A stretch of 64,000 bases of DNA from Anaerolineae bacterium. Its GTDB lineage: Bacteria > Chloroflexota > Anaerolineae > Aggregatilineales > Phototrophicaceae. Every line of letters begins with the position of its first letter. The first letter of the stretch is position 1. Both the position numbers and the translations under genes were made by a program. The notes beneath the pieces are model-generated. The model saw only the letters and a program-made list of their open reading frames with translations. It was not told where the DNA came from and made no database searches. The stretch lies in the NCBI GenBank assembly GCA_022820665.1, contig JAJEFB010000029.1, positions 1-64,000 of the forward strand, given 5' to 3'. Shown here piece by piece: positions 45,631 through 53,580 of this stretch.

Positions 45631-47541
45631 ATGCTAGATCCAGGCGCAAGCAAACGTCATCCATTCCAGGCTTTTCCTCGCTGGTGGTGGATGCTGCCGC
45701 TATTACTGCTGGTGACGCTGCTGGCGGCGGGTGGAATAAACGCCGATGTCATCTGGTACGATGAACTGACCTCGATCGGTCATGCCGGCGGCTTGACAGG
45801 ACCCTTTTCGCCGCTGGACGTGCTTCGCTCGATCAGCACGCACAGCCCCAAACATGGACCCTTGTTCTTTGAATTGCTGGCGGGGTGGGGCGCGCTTGTG
45901 GGATGGCATCATGCTGCCTTGCGCTGCTTGACGCTTTTCTTTGGGATTCTGACGGTCGCTTGGGTATATCGTATCGGGGTGGATTTTCTGGGTTGGCGCG
46001 CGGGACTATGGGCCAGCGCTTTCCTGGGGCTGAACGTCTTCTGGTTGGAGTACTTTCACGAAATCCGAATGTACACCGCGCAAGCTGCTATGCTTGTAGC
46101 GATGCTCTGGCATTACTTGCACATCGCGCAATCAAAGTCGACTATTGGCAGCGTTCGTTGGTTCGGGCTGATCCTCACGGCGTCCTTGTCGCTATATGCC
46201 CAGCCTTTTTCATTCTTCGTTTTCTTAGCCATCGGCTTCTATCACCTGATATTCGTTCCCAAAACGAAGCGCTGGATTCATACTGCTCTGGCTTTTTTGC
46301 TTGTCGGCGTACTATACCTGCCATGGCTTCCAGTAACTTACGTGGGGTTGACAACAAAGTTTGACGCTTGGGGAGAGATGCCCTTTGAGCAGGCGGTAGA
46401 GGTCTTTCTCCAACTGCTGTCTAACGGAAACTGGTTAGTGATTTTGATCGCGCTTGCCGTGGCTGCCTTGCGCCTGCGGAAGCGCGAGAACTTGAAAAAA
46501 GCCTTGCCTTTTTGGGTGCTTGCCTTTGTCATCCTGGCGCTTCTACTGTCAGTGAATGAAGCTGTCCGACTTATTCCTTTACGCCGGTCTCGCTATTTCT
46601 TTGTCGTCTTTTATCCAATGGCTTTGATTGTGGGAAGCGGACTGGCTTGGCTAAAGCCGCGCGCCCTGCCGCTGATTATCCTGACAGTTTACCTCGGGTC
46701 CGGATTTGTATTTCGGGGTTGGGACGACTATGTCGGGTTTCAGGGTACGATTCGCGCCATCCAGAGCTATCCCCCGATTCACGACTACGTTCTGGCATTG
46801 CGGGATGTCGTCTCTGAAGAAGACTTCATTGTCGGGTTCTCTGACATCAATTTCATCATACGCCGAGGCAAGGTTGGCAAGAGCACGGCGGACTACTATT
46901 TTGAGACGCTAATGGGCATAGACGGCACTTTCATTCGAACGAACCTTGATAACGCTCAACTCGAGGAGGATATACCGGACAAGCTGGAAGACCATCCCTA
47001 TCTTCTTTTTACTTACAATCCCTTGAACAAACCGGCGATCTTCGACCGAACCAGGTCAATCATCGAGAGAGATTATGCGCCTTGCAAACTTGTTTTGGAC
47101 GAAGCGGAACTCCGCGTAGAGCGCTATGTCTACCGTACTCTGGACTGTGACCGCAAATACCAGCCGATTCGCTACGACAATGGCATCTCCATCGTTGACA
47201 AATTCGCTGATTTCATTCCCGATCGCGACGTCCTGCGCGTCGTGACCGGATGGGAGGTGGCCGACAAAGCGCTCCTGTACCAATACAATATTTCGATTCA
47301 GATCCATTCGGCGGACGGTCAAAAAGTCGCTCAAATCAACCCGGATCGCCACCTTTACCATGATGTCCTAAAATGGTTCGTTGTGGAGTTGTCCACGTCG
47401 GATCTGCCGTCTGGCGACTATAGGGTTGTGGTCATGGTCTATGATCGGGATCCTCCGCACGCGAAGGTCTTTGGCGCCGACATCGAATACGGCGAGTACG
47501 GGAAGATTTTGCCCATACAGTCTTTCAGCATTCCGGGATAG
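45631..47541 (+). CDS. GT-C glycosyltransferase, tandem copy 7 (outlier)
   Basis: 636 aa, 6 nt after copy 6. It keeps Asp44-Glu45 (IWYDEL), loop FHEIRMYTA, cysteines 485 and 506, and DRHLYHDVLKW, but differs from both groups: the RxRYF helix reads RRSRYFFVVFYP, and the pre-cysteine segment is STADYYFETLMGIDGTF with LLFTYNPLNKP. The short N-terminal tail is aromatic (PRWWWMLPL). It looks like the earliest-branching member or one under different selection. The methyltransferase gene begins 10 nt after its stop, so the methylation step may act on the product of this array. Confidence 0.88.
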   Translation: MLDPGASKRHPFQAFPRWWWMLPLLLLVTLLAAGGINADVIWYDELTSIGHAGGLTGPFSPLDVLRSISTHSPKHGPLFFELLAGWGALVGWHHAALRCLTLFFGILTVAWVYRIGVDFLGWRAGLWASAFLGLNVFWLEYFHEIRMYTAQAAMLVAMLWHYLHIAQSKSTIGSVRWFGLILTASLSLYAQPFSFFVFLAIGFYHLIFVPKTKRWIHTALAFLLVGVLYLPWLPVTYVGLTTKFDAWGEMPFEQAVEVFLQLLSNGNWLVILIALAVAALRLRKRENLKKALPFWVLAFVILALLLSVNEAVRLIPLRRSRYFFVVFYPMALIVGSGLAWLKPRALPLIILTVYLGSGFVFRGWDDYVGFQGTIRAIQSYPPIHDYVLALRDVVSEEDFIVGFSDINFIIRRGKVGKSTADYYFETLMGIDGTFIRTNLDNAQLEEDIPDKLEDHPYLLFTYNPLNKPAIFDRTRSIIERDYAPCKLVLDEAELRVERYVYRTLDCDRKYQPIRYDNGISIVDKFADFIPDRDVLRVVTGWEVADKALLYQYNISIQIHSADGQKVAQINPDRHLYHDVLKWFVVELSTSDLPSGDYRVVVMVYDRDPPHAKVFGADIEYGEYGKILPIQSFSIPG

Positions 47542-47551
47542 GTTTTCGGAA

Positions 47552-48226
47552 ATGAATCCAGTCAAGCGTCTGCTGAGGCCGCTCTACGCGCCGCTCGTTC
47601 GCAAGTACCGCAATCGCGCGAAATTGAAAAACCAGCAAGGGCTTATCCGCGCGGGCGTCAAGGAATGCGCAGGATCCGGAAAGCCGCTCAAAGTTATCAT
47701 TGGCGCGGGAGATACGCGTTACGAAAACTGGATCGCGACAGATATTCCCGCGTTCCACGTTCTTAAACACGAGCATTGGGCGCTGCTCTTCCAGCCCGCG
47801 TCAATCGATAGAGTGTTGGCTGAACATGTCTTCGAGCACTTGACAGTTGATGAGTTGGGCCAATTTCTGCGTTTGGCGCGTCTCTACATGTCCAAGAGCG
47901 GACGCATTCGGCTGGCTGTGCCAGACGGCAACCATCCGGACGTAAATTACATTGAGCATGTGCGCCCTGGCGGCATAGGCGAGGGGGCCGACGATCACAA
48001 GGCGCTCTACACCAGCGAAATGATCGCAAATGTCTTGCAAGAGTGCGGCTACGAATTCCAACTCCTGGAATACTTTGACGCTTCAGGTGAATTTCACCGG
48101 GAACCCTGGCAAGCGGAAGACGGATTTATCGGTCGATCGGCCGCGCATGACGAGCGAAATGTCGAGGGCAAACTGATTTATACCAGCTTGATCGTCGACT
48201 GTTGGCCGCGTCAATACGTCGAGTAG
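47552..48226 (+). CDS. SAM-dependent methyltransferase (COG4627-like) closing the GT-C array
   Basis: The 224-aa Rossmann-fold protein has the SAM-binding loop LKVIIGAGDTRYENW near 48-62, an acidic end of strand 2 (ATDIP), and DRVLAEHVFEHLT near 88, typical of small methyltransferases found in polysaccharide loci. The ATG at 47552 is chosen; the longer frame from 47381 overlaps copy 7 in another frame. It lies 10 nt after copy 7, so it is likely co-transcribed. A role in O- or N-methylation of a sugar is inferred from context only. It converges with lpdA 16 nt downstream. Confidence 0.83.
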   Translation: MNPVKRLLRPLYAPLVRKYRNRAKLKNQQGLIRAGVKECAGSGKPLKVIIGAGDTRYENWIATDIPAFHVLKHEHWALLFQPASIDRVLAEHVFEHLTVDELGQFLRLARLYMSKSGRIRLAVPDGNHPDVNYIEHVRPGGIGEGADDHKALYTSEMIANVLQECGYEFQLLEYFDASGEFHREPWQAEDGFIGRSAAHDERNVEGKLIYTSLIVDCWPRQYVE

Positions 48227-48242
48227 AGACCAAGCCCTGCCA

Positions 48243-49640
48243 TCAGATGTTGAGGAAGTGGCCTTCCAAACCATGCGCCACCTCTTTTATCGCTTCGCTC
48301 AAGGTGGGGTGGGCGTGTACGTTGCGCGCGATCTCGGCCGCGGTCAATTCGGCAGAACGAGCCAAAGTCAGTTCGGGCAACAGTTCCGTAACATCGTGGC
48401 CGATCATATGGGCGCCAAGGATTTCGCCATAGCGCTTGTCGCTGATCACCTTGACGAAGCCGCTGGCGTCGCCCATGCCCCGCGCCTTGGCATTGGCTTG
48501 AAAGGGGAATTTGGCAACCGCCACTTCGTACCCGCGCGCTTTCGCCTGATCTTCGGTGTATCCAAAGCTGGCGACCTGCGGCTGACAATAGGTGGCGCGT
48601 GGCATCATATCGAAATCAAGCGCAACGGTTGCTGCGCCCGCGATATTCTCCGCTGCGACCACACCCATGGCCTCGGCTACATGGGCGAGCATCAACTTGG
48701 CAGTGACATCACCGATGGCGTAAATGTGCGGGATATTGGTCCTCATCTCTTCGTTGATCTCGATAGCGCCCCCGGCGTCGAGCGAAACACCTGTGTTTTC
48801 CAGCCCGTATCCGGTCGTGCGCGGCTGGAAACCAATCGCCTGAAGTACGCGTTCGGCACGGAGTTGTTCTTGCTCGCCATCGCCAGTTGATACGTCGACG
48901 GTGACGCCGCTGGCGTCTTCAAGGATGGCCTCGACCCGCACGCCGGTCATGATTTTGATGCCCATCTTCGTGTAGATCTTGCCGAGTTCTTTGCTCACCT
49001 CGGGATCTTCTAGCGGCAGGATACGGTCCAGGAATTCGACCAGGGTGACTTCGACGCCATAGTTGCGCATGATATAGGCGAATTCGACGCCAATTGCGCC
49101 GGCGCCGGCGATAATCACGCTGCGCGGCAGATTGTCTTCCATGATCTGTTCTTCGTAGGTGACAACGCGCTCGCTCAAGGCTGTGCCCGGGATCAGACGC
49201 GTTGTCGCGCCGGTGGCGATAATGAGGCGCTTGAAGTTAATCGTTTCTTCGGATCCGTCATTCAGTGATACAGTCATGTTGTTGGCGTCCGCGAGCGTCG
49301 CCCAGCCTTCAAAGGTCGAAATCTTGTTCTTGCGCATCAGAAACTGCACGCCCTTGGTCAAGCCGTTGGCGACGCGGCGACTGCGCTTAAAGGCTTTGGC
49401 ATAGTCCAGGCTGAATTCGCCGCTGATGCCAAAGGTATCGGCTTCATTGTTAAGGATGTATGCCAGCTCGGCATTATGCAGCAATGCTTTGGAAGGAATA
49501 CAGCCGACATTCAGGCAAATGCCGCCCCAGTATTTCTTCTCGACGATCGCGGTTTTCAGCCCGAGTTGGCTGGCGCGGATAGCGGCGATGTAACCGCCGG
49601 GTCCGGCGCCTAGCACAACCAGATCAAATTCCTTAGCCAT
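48243..49640 (-). CDS. lpdA: Dihydrolipoyl dehydrogenase
   Basis: FAD flavoenzyme that reoxidises lipoyl groups of 2-oxoacid dehydrogenase complexes or the glycine cleavage system. The 465-aa protein has [16 protein letters not shown] (FAD), [16 protein letters not shown] with the redox disulfide [20 protein letters not shown] (NAD), and the C-terminal [10 protein letters not shown] catalytic segment. ATG at 49640 follows GGGAG. No E1/E2 genes are adjacent, so it is a free-standing E3. Confidence 0.96.
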   Translation of the reverse strand: MAKEFDLVVLGAGPGGYIAAIRASQLGLKTAIVEKKYWGGICLNVGCIPSKALLHNAELAYILNNEADTFGISGEFSLDYAKAFKRSRRVANGLTKGVQFLMRKNKISTFEGWATLADANNMTVSLNDGSEETINFKRLIIATGATTRLIPGTALSERVVTYEEQIMEDNLPRSVIIAGAGAIGVEFAYIMRNYGVEVTLVEFLDRILPLEDPEVSKELGKIYTKMGIKIMTGVRVEAILEDASGVTVDVSTGDGEQEQLRAERVLQAIGFQPRTTGYGLENTGVSLDAGGAIEINEEMRTNIPHIYAIGDVTAKLMLAHVAEAMGVVAAENIAGAATVALDFDMMPRATYCQPQVASFGYTEDQAKARGYEVAVAKFPFQANAKARGMGDASGFVKVISDKRYGEILGAHMIGHDVTELLPELTLARSAELTAAEIARNVHAHPTLSEAIKEVAHGLEGHFLNI

Positions 49641-49730
49641 GGCGTTCTTGCTCCCGTTCGCTGATGAATGCGCAATCTGCCCAGTCTACCGCAGGCGCGG
49701 CGCAAATTGAAGTGGGGCTGGCGCGAACCC

Positions 49731-50008
49731 CAGGGCAATCGCACCAAAATTAACATCCGCTGTGATGACAAAAGTCAAACTAAAATTTAACCACCGAGGG
49801 GCGCGTAGACACAGCCCGTCGACACCGAGAGCACAGAGAAAACCCCTTTTCTCGAAAGCAATGGCTAGATTCTTTTTCTGAACGTGATTCCATGACAGAA
49901 AAGGGGCTGTTTCTTCAATTTTTCGTAGCATTTTCGTCTGGTAACAAACTTAAACTCTGTGTCCTTCGTGTCTTTGTGGTGAAAAAATAATTTGAAGCGA
50001 TTACCCTG
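49731..50008. mobile_element. MITE-like element, copy 4
   Basis: 278-bp element closely matching copy 3. Left end CAGGGCAATCGCACCAAAAT, right end GAAGCGATTACCCTG. Compared with copy 3 it has about 21 extra bases inside the left inner arm (around 49799-49820, containing GCGCGTAGACACAGCCCG), and the right inner arm has drifted (CCTTCGTGTCTTTGTGG). No target duplication is seen. It fills most of the gap between lpdA and the antitoxin gene. Confidence 0.88.
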
Positions 50009-50082
50009 TATGTGCGGACTGCCGCGCGCTGTTCATTGCGCAAGGTTCCATGCTACAATAGCGTCAGGCGGAGGATACAAGA

Positions 50083-50358
50083 ATGACCATCGACATCCCA
50101 GAAGACGTCGCCCTGCGTTTGGAACAACTCGCGGAGCAGCGCGATACCAGCCCGGGCGAGTTGCTGCGCGACATGATTGAGCGCTATGCCAAAGAGCGAA
50201 CTATCGATGATAAGCCTTGGGCGACTTTGGCGGACTTGGCGCGCAACGCCAAAGAAGCCGGCCTGGCTTCACCGCATCCTGTGAACACTGCCGAGCGCAG
50301 CCGCGAAATCTTGAACACAGAATACGTCGACTACCTCAAACGCCGCAAAAGCAGATGA
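50083..50358 (+). CDS. Ribbon-helix-helix-type antitoxin
   Basis: The 91-aa protein has an N-terminal CopG/RHH-like fold: MTIDIPEDVALRLEQLAEQ strand-helix then SPGELLRDMIERYA. Its C-terminal half is the usual toxin-binding tail of VapB-like antitoxins. ATG at 50083 has GGAGG upstream and a TACAAT -10-like hexamer at 50053-50058. Its TGA overlaps the toxin ATG (ATGA at 50355-50358). It should repress the operon and neutralise the partner nuclease; because the toxin frame is broken, it may now be an orphan. Confidence 0.8.
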   Translation: MTIDIPEDVALRLEQLAEQRDTSPGELLRDMIERYAKERTIDDKPWATLADLARNAKEAGLASPHPVNTAERSREILNTEYVDYLKRRKSR

Positions 50359-50768
50359 CAGTCATCGCGGATAGCAATATGCTTTACGCGCTTTACAACG
50401 CTAGAGACGCCTCCCATCGAGAGGCGATTTCTTTTGTTTCCCAGAGTAATGAGACCCTGCTCGTGCCGGATGTTGCGTTGCCGGAAGTCTGCTACCTACT
50501 TACGCGCGATATTGGCTATTTCGGTCTGCAAAAGTTTCTTTGATATTTCACGCGCCTGAATGCGCAACTTGTGCCGATTGAGCTAGATGACCTGAGAAGA
50601 GTGCGCGAAATTGCTATTGCGTATGCAGATGCAGAATTTGACATCGTAGACTGCTGCATCATGGCCATCGCGGAGCGGCTGAACATCACGCGTATCGCGA
50701 CCTTCGACCGGCGCGATTTCAGCGTGTTTCGTCCCAGTCACTGCGAGTATTTCGAACTGTTGCCTTGA
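50355..50768 (+). pseudogene. PIN-domain (VapC-like) toxin interrupted by an in-frame TGA
   Basis: Read through, this would be a 137-aa PIN RNase. The first part (50355-50543) has IADSNMLYAL with the first acid and DVALPEVCYLL with the Glu. The rest, in the same frame, has FDIVDCCIMAIAERL and ATFDRRDF with the other acids. A TGA at 50541-50543 (after GLQKFL) separates them; no frameshift is needed. TGA is used as a stop by many intact neighbours, so this is most likely a nonsense mutation, for example from CGA. Without the second half the active site is incomplete. Confidence 0.82.
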
Positions 50769-50831
50769 TTTAGTAGTATTCCATTCCAAACCTAGCGCGT
50801 GTCTGCGAGTCGCGGCGGCCCAATGCCTTGC

Positions 50832-50857
50832 TGGTGTCCTCGGCGGTTAAGAAAAAT
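50832..50857. repeat. Fragment of the MITE inner arm
   Basis: GGTGTCCTCGGCGGTTAAGA followed by AAAAAT matches the right inner arm of the MITE-like elements, but the outer end is missing. A reversed GTAGACAC-type motif (GTGTCTAC) lies near 50878. Confidence 0.6.
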
Positions 50858-50910
50858 CTGACGTGAATGCTATGGTCGTGTCTACGAAGGGCTTGTGGCT
50901 TGATGTGTAG

Positions 50911-51702
50911 TCAATGTTGGGGATGACAAGCGCTTTTCAGCCTCTGACGTTTTGCCTCGAAGAGAATGACGGCCGCGGCGGAAGCGACATTGAGCGATTC
51001 GGCTTCATGCGACATGGGGACAGATACGCTCGACCGGGAAATGCGCCGCGCGTCCGAACTGATGCCGTGGGCTTCGTTGCCCACAACCAGCGCCCAGGGT
51101 TGCCCCCAATCTACCTCAGTATAGATCGCCTCTCCTCCAGCGTCCGCGCTGTATACTGCCAAGCCAGCGCAATAGGCGCGGACTTCGCGCCATTTCGCCT
51201 CGGCAACGGGCAGGCGAAAATGAACGCCCATACCGGCGCGCAAGACTTTGGAACTGTAAGGATCGACGCAACCCGGCGCCAAAATGGCGATGTCTATGCC
51301 CGCGGCAGCGGCACTGCGCAAGATTGTTCCCATATTGCCCGGCTCGCGGATCGCGTCCAGGATTAACACCCGCTCAGCTTGATTCGGAATGGGGGGCTTG
51401 GGGATCTGGAAAACGACCAGGATTCCTGGGGTGCGCTTGGTATCGCTGATGTGCGACAGGACACCGTCGCTGACGGGGAGGAGTTCGCAATTGCGATTCT
51501 GCAAAGTGGCGATTAGCTCATAGTCGGCGGACTCCGGCTTATAAAGCGCGAGATCGGGCCTGCCGCCGCTATTCAAGGCGTCCTTGATCAATCGGTCGCC
51601 TTCGAGGATCAGTTTCTTTTCGCTGCGCCGCAGTCGTCCCTTGGTCTGCAAGGATTTGACGTATTTGACGCGCTTGTTTTGTGTGCTGGTGATGATGTCC
51701 AT
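50911..51702 (-). CDS. TrmH/SpoU-family RNA 2'-O-methyltransferase
   Basis: The 263-aa protein has an N-terminal L30e-like RNA-binding domain (STQNKRVKYVKSL, KKLILEGDRLIKDAL) and a SPOUT knot: LILDAIREPGNMGTILRSAAAAG (motif 1), LVVGNEAHGIS (motif 2) and SVPMSHEAESLNVASAAAVILFE (motif 3). It should methylate a ribose in rRNA or tRNA with SAM; the target nucleotide is not determined. The ATG at 51702 is preferred over an in-frame TTG at 51717. It follows the rplT terminator and is probably separately transcribed. Confidence 0.93.
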   Translation of the reverse strand: MDIITSTQNKRVKYVKSLQTKGRLRRSEKKLILEGDRLIKDALNSGGRPDLALYKPESADYELIATLQNRNCELLPVSDGVLSHISDTKRTPGILVVFQIPKPPIPNQAERVLILDAIREPGNMGTILRSAAAAGIDIAILAPGCVDPYSSKVLRAGMGVHFRLPVAEAKWREVRAYCAGLAVYSADAGGEAIYTEVDWGQPWALVVGNEAHGISSDARRISRSSVSVPMSHEAESLNVASAAAVILFEAKRQRLKSACHPQH

Positions 51703-51720
51703 GGTTGGCTTCGCCAATCA

Positions 51721-51750
51721 AAAAAAGGGCCGCTATTGTGACCCTTTTTA
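51721..51750 (-). terminator. Predicted rho-independent terminator of infC-rpmI-rplT
   Basis: On the minus strand AAAAAGGGTC pairs with GGCCCTTTTTT around a short loop, directly after rplT (stop at 51776). The T-run gives a classical intrinsic terminator. Confidence 0.8.
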
Positions 51751-51775
51751 ATGTTACGGTCTATTGAAGGCGCTA

Positions 51776-52129
51776 TTACAGGCTTTGCTTCGCCACAGAC
51801 ACGACCTTGCTGAAGGTATCCGCATCATGAACTGCCAAATGCGCCAGGCTCTTGCGATCAAGCTCAACACCCGCCAACTTCAAACCATGGATCAACTGGC
51901 TGTACTTCATGCCGTTCATACGAGCGGCCGCGTTGATGCGTTGAATCCAAAGGCGGCGCAACTGGCGGCGGCGCTGTCGTCTGTCACGATAGGCGTACCA
52001 CAGGCTGCGCATCATGGCTTCGTTAGCGCGCTTGAATAGCTTGCTGCGCGTGCCCCATTGTCCTTTGGTGAGCTTGAGGACTTTTTTGTGTCGTCTGCGT
52101 CTGACGAATCCCGTTTTTGTTCTTGCCAT
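51776..52129 (-). CDS. rplT: 50S ribosomal protein L20
   Basis: 117-aa basic rRNA-binding protein needed early in 50S assembly and, in several bacteria, the repressor of its own operon. Family opening [19 protein letters not shown] and the [22 protein letters not shown] segment are present. It is third in infC-rpmI-rplT and is followed by a terminator. Confidence 0.98.
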   Translation of the reverse strand: MARTKTGFVRRRRHKKVLKLTKGQWGTRSKLFKRANEAMMRSLWYAYRDRRQRRRQLRRLWIQRINAAARMNGMKYSQLIHGLKLAGVELDRKSLAHLAVHDADTFSKVVSVAKQSL

Positions 52130-52200
52130 GTTTCTTCTCCGTAGTTACATCGTCCCGTGAATGGAAGGGCGGGACGACCGATTAGCGTATTCCAGCGGTC

Positions 52201-52452
52201 CTAAGCCGGCGGATTCGCCTTGTACTTGCCAAGATAGGGCGCTAGGCGCCGGATGCGGCGTCGCATTGCAACTTCGCCGACCTCCATGCGTTTGTCCCAC
52301 TGCCGCTTAACGCGCTTTGCCGAACGCCGCCGCAGATGACTTTTGCCGCCCTTGGTACGGACGATCTTTCCTGTGCCGGTCATACGAAAGCGCTTGGCTG
52401 TTGCCTTGTGCGTTTTGAGTTTGTACTTTGTCGTCTTCTTCTTGCGTGGCAC
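52201..52452 (-). CDS. rpmI: 50S ribosomal protein L35
   Basis: 83-aa basic ribosomal protein with the family pattern KLKTHKATAKRFRMTGTGKIVR and the KSHLRRRSAKRVKR block. The C terminus (RRIRRLAPYLGKYKANPPA) is slightly longer than the 65-residue minimal form. It lies between infC (16 nt) and rplT (71 nt). Confidence 0.98.
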   Translation of the reverse strand: MPRKKKTTKYKLKTHKATAKRFRMTGTGKIVRTKGGKSHLRRRSAKRVKRQWDKRMEVGEVAMRRRIRRLAPYLGKYKANPPA

Positions 52453-52468
52453 TACTAACTCTCCAGTT

Positions 52469-53002
52469 TCATTTGCTTTCCTTGTTTGGCGCCAAGATCA
52501 TCAGCATGTCACGCCCTTCCATATTCGGGCGCTGTTCGACGACGCCAACTTCTTGCAAGGCTTCTTCGATTTTCGCCAGGCGATCGCGGCCGATGTGCTG
52601 ATGTGTGATCTCTCTACCGCGAAACCGTACACGGAACTTGACTTTTTTGCCTTCTTGCAGCCACTTTGTCGCGCGTTTGATGTCGAATTGAAGGTGATAC
52701 TCGTCCGTCTTTGGGCGCAGTTGTATCTCCTTGATCGTGACTTTAACCTGGTTCTTTTTGGACTTGCGTTCTTTACGGCGTTGCTCGTATTGAAACTTAC
52801 CGTAATCCATTATGCGGCAAACCGGCGGCTGGGCGTTAGGCGCTACCTCGACCAAGTCTAGTCCTACATCGTCCGCGCGTTCCTGCGCATAACGAATGTT
52901 GACAACACCGATATTGGTGTTGGTATCGTCAATAAGCCGGACTTCGCGTACGCCGCGAATATCTCGATTGATTCGATGTGGTGAACTCGCTATCTTGACC
53001 AT
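52469..53002 (-). CDS. infC: Translation initiation factor IF-3
   Basis: Binds 30S subunits and checks start codons. The 177-aa protein has the N-domain (HRINRDIRGVREVRLIDDTN, VEVAPNAQPPVCRIMDYGKFQYE), a lysine-rich linker and the C-domain (KEIQLRPKTDEYHLQFDIKRATKWL, RFRGREITHQHIG). First in the infC-rpmI-rplT operon. The annotated ATG (53002) directly abuts the likely ribosome binding site GAAGGGA, an awkward spacing; an in-frame ATA at 52993 lies 9 nt after it. infC is known for rare start codons in other bacteria. Confidence 0.96.
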   Translation of the reverse strand: MVKIASSPHRINRDIRGVREVRLIDDTNTNIGVVNIRYAQERADDVGLDLVEVAPNAQPPVCRIMDYGKFQYEQRRKERKSKKNQVKVTIKEIQLRPKTDEYHLQFDIKRATKWLQEGKKVKFRVRFRGREITHQHIGRDRLAKIEEALQEVGVVEQRPNMEGRDMLMILAPNKESK

Positions 53003-53027
53003 TCCCTTCGACTAAATCGGACAAACT

Positions 53028-53056
53028 AAAAAATGCGTAGCCCATTGAACTACGGG
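53028..53056 (-). promoter_or_regulatory. Possible attenuator/terminator hairpin in the infC leader
   Basis: On the minus strand CGTAG-(9 nt)-CTACG is followed by a GCATTTTTT run (T-run at 53033-53028), about 26 nt before the infC start. It may end upstream transcription or act as a leader attenuator, as reported for infC-rpmI-rplT operons elsewhere. The stem is only 5 bp. Confidence 0.4.
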
Positions 53057-53125
53057 CGGGTAGTTTAACACAGGCGCGAATTGCTTGTCAATTATGAGTA
53101 CTTGGCGAAGAATCGCGCAGGTAAG

Positions 53126-53449
53126 CTATGTGTCATTGCTCAACTGCAAGGCTTGGAAATGGGAAAGCGACGATTCATACATCTCGATGAGTTCTTCATC
53201 GCTGCCTTTGAATCGTCGCAAGGTCTGTTGCGCGCAGGCCGTGCAACCTCTCATCGCCCGATAACTGTCGGTTTCACAAGCGAGACAACCATTGAGCTCG
53301 ATCATAACAGACATCAAGGCGATAACCTCAACGCTGGTCTCATCTTTGCGGGACAATCTGTCTATGAGGTTCATCCATTTGGAGCCGCGCGTGTGCCGAA
53401 GCGCCGGAATGGCGTAGTGAGGGAATAAGATTTCGTTGTCGGCGTACAT
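53126..53449 (-). CDS. Conserved small protein with paired CxxC motifs
   Basis: The 107-aa protein is not a recognised named family. It has NEILFPHYAIPALRHTRGSKW at the front, and NGCLACETDSYRAMRGCTAC with two CxxC pairs in the middle, suggesting a metal or Fe-S site. The C terminus is helical (RRFKGSDEELIEMYESSLSHFQ). Start ATG at 53449 follows GGGA and is preferred to a 12-codon longer frame. The composition and clean motif pattern argue that it is real. It lies between the P1 peptidase (131 nt) and infC (124 nt) on the same strand, but a hairpin separates it from infC. Confidence 0.75.
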   Translation of the reverse strand: MYADNEILFPHYAIPALRHTRGSKWMNLIDRLSRKDETSVEVIALMSVMIELNGCLACETDSYRAMRGCTACAQQTLRRFKGSDEELIEMYESSLSHFQALQLSNDT

Positions 53450-53580
53450 ATTTCCCGATCTAGCTCCTGAGCGGCAAACAGGCAACTTCGTACATCACAC
53501 CATGATATGCGCTTTTGCGGTTGATGGCAAACCCAACATTGATGATTCCAGGGCAGAATTGAGAGTCCGCAATGTTTCGC

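Noticed and set aside
50355..50768. Selenocysteine or programmed readthrough at the TGA in the PIN gene
   Set aside because: No SECIS-like hairpin right after the TGA was recognised, PIN toxins do not use selenocysteine, and TGA is an ordinary stop in neighbours.
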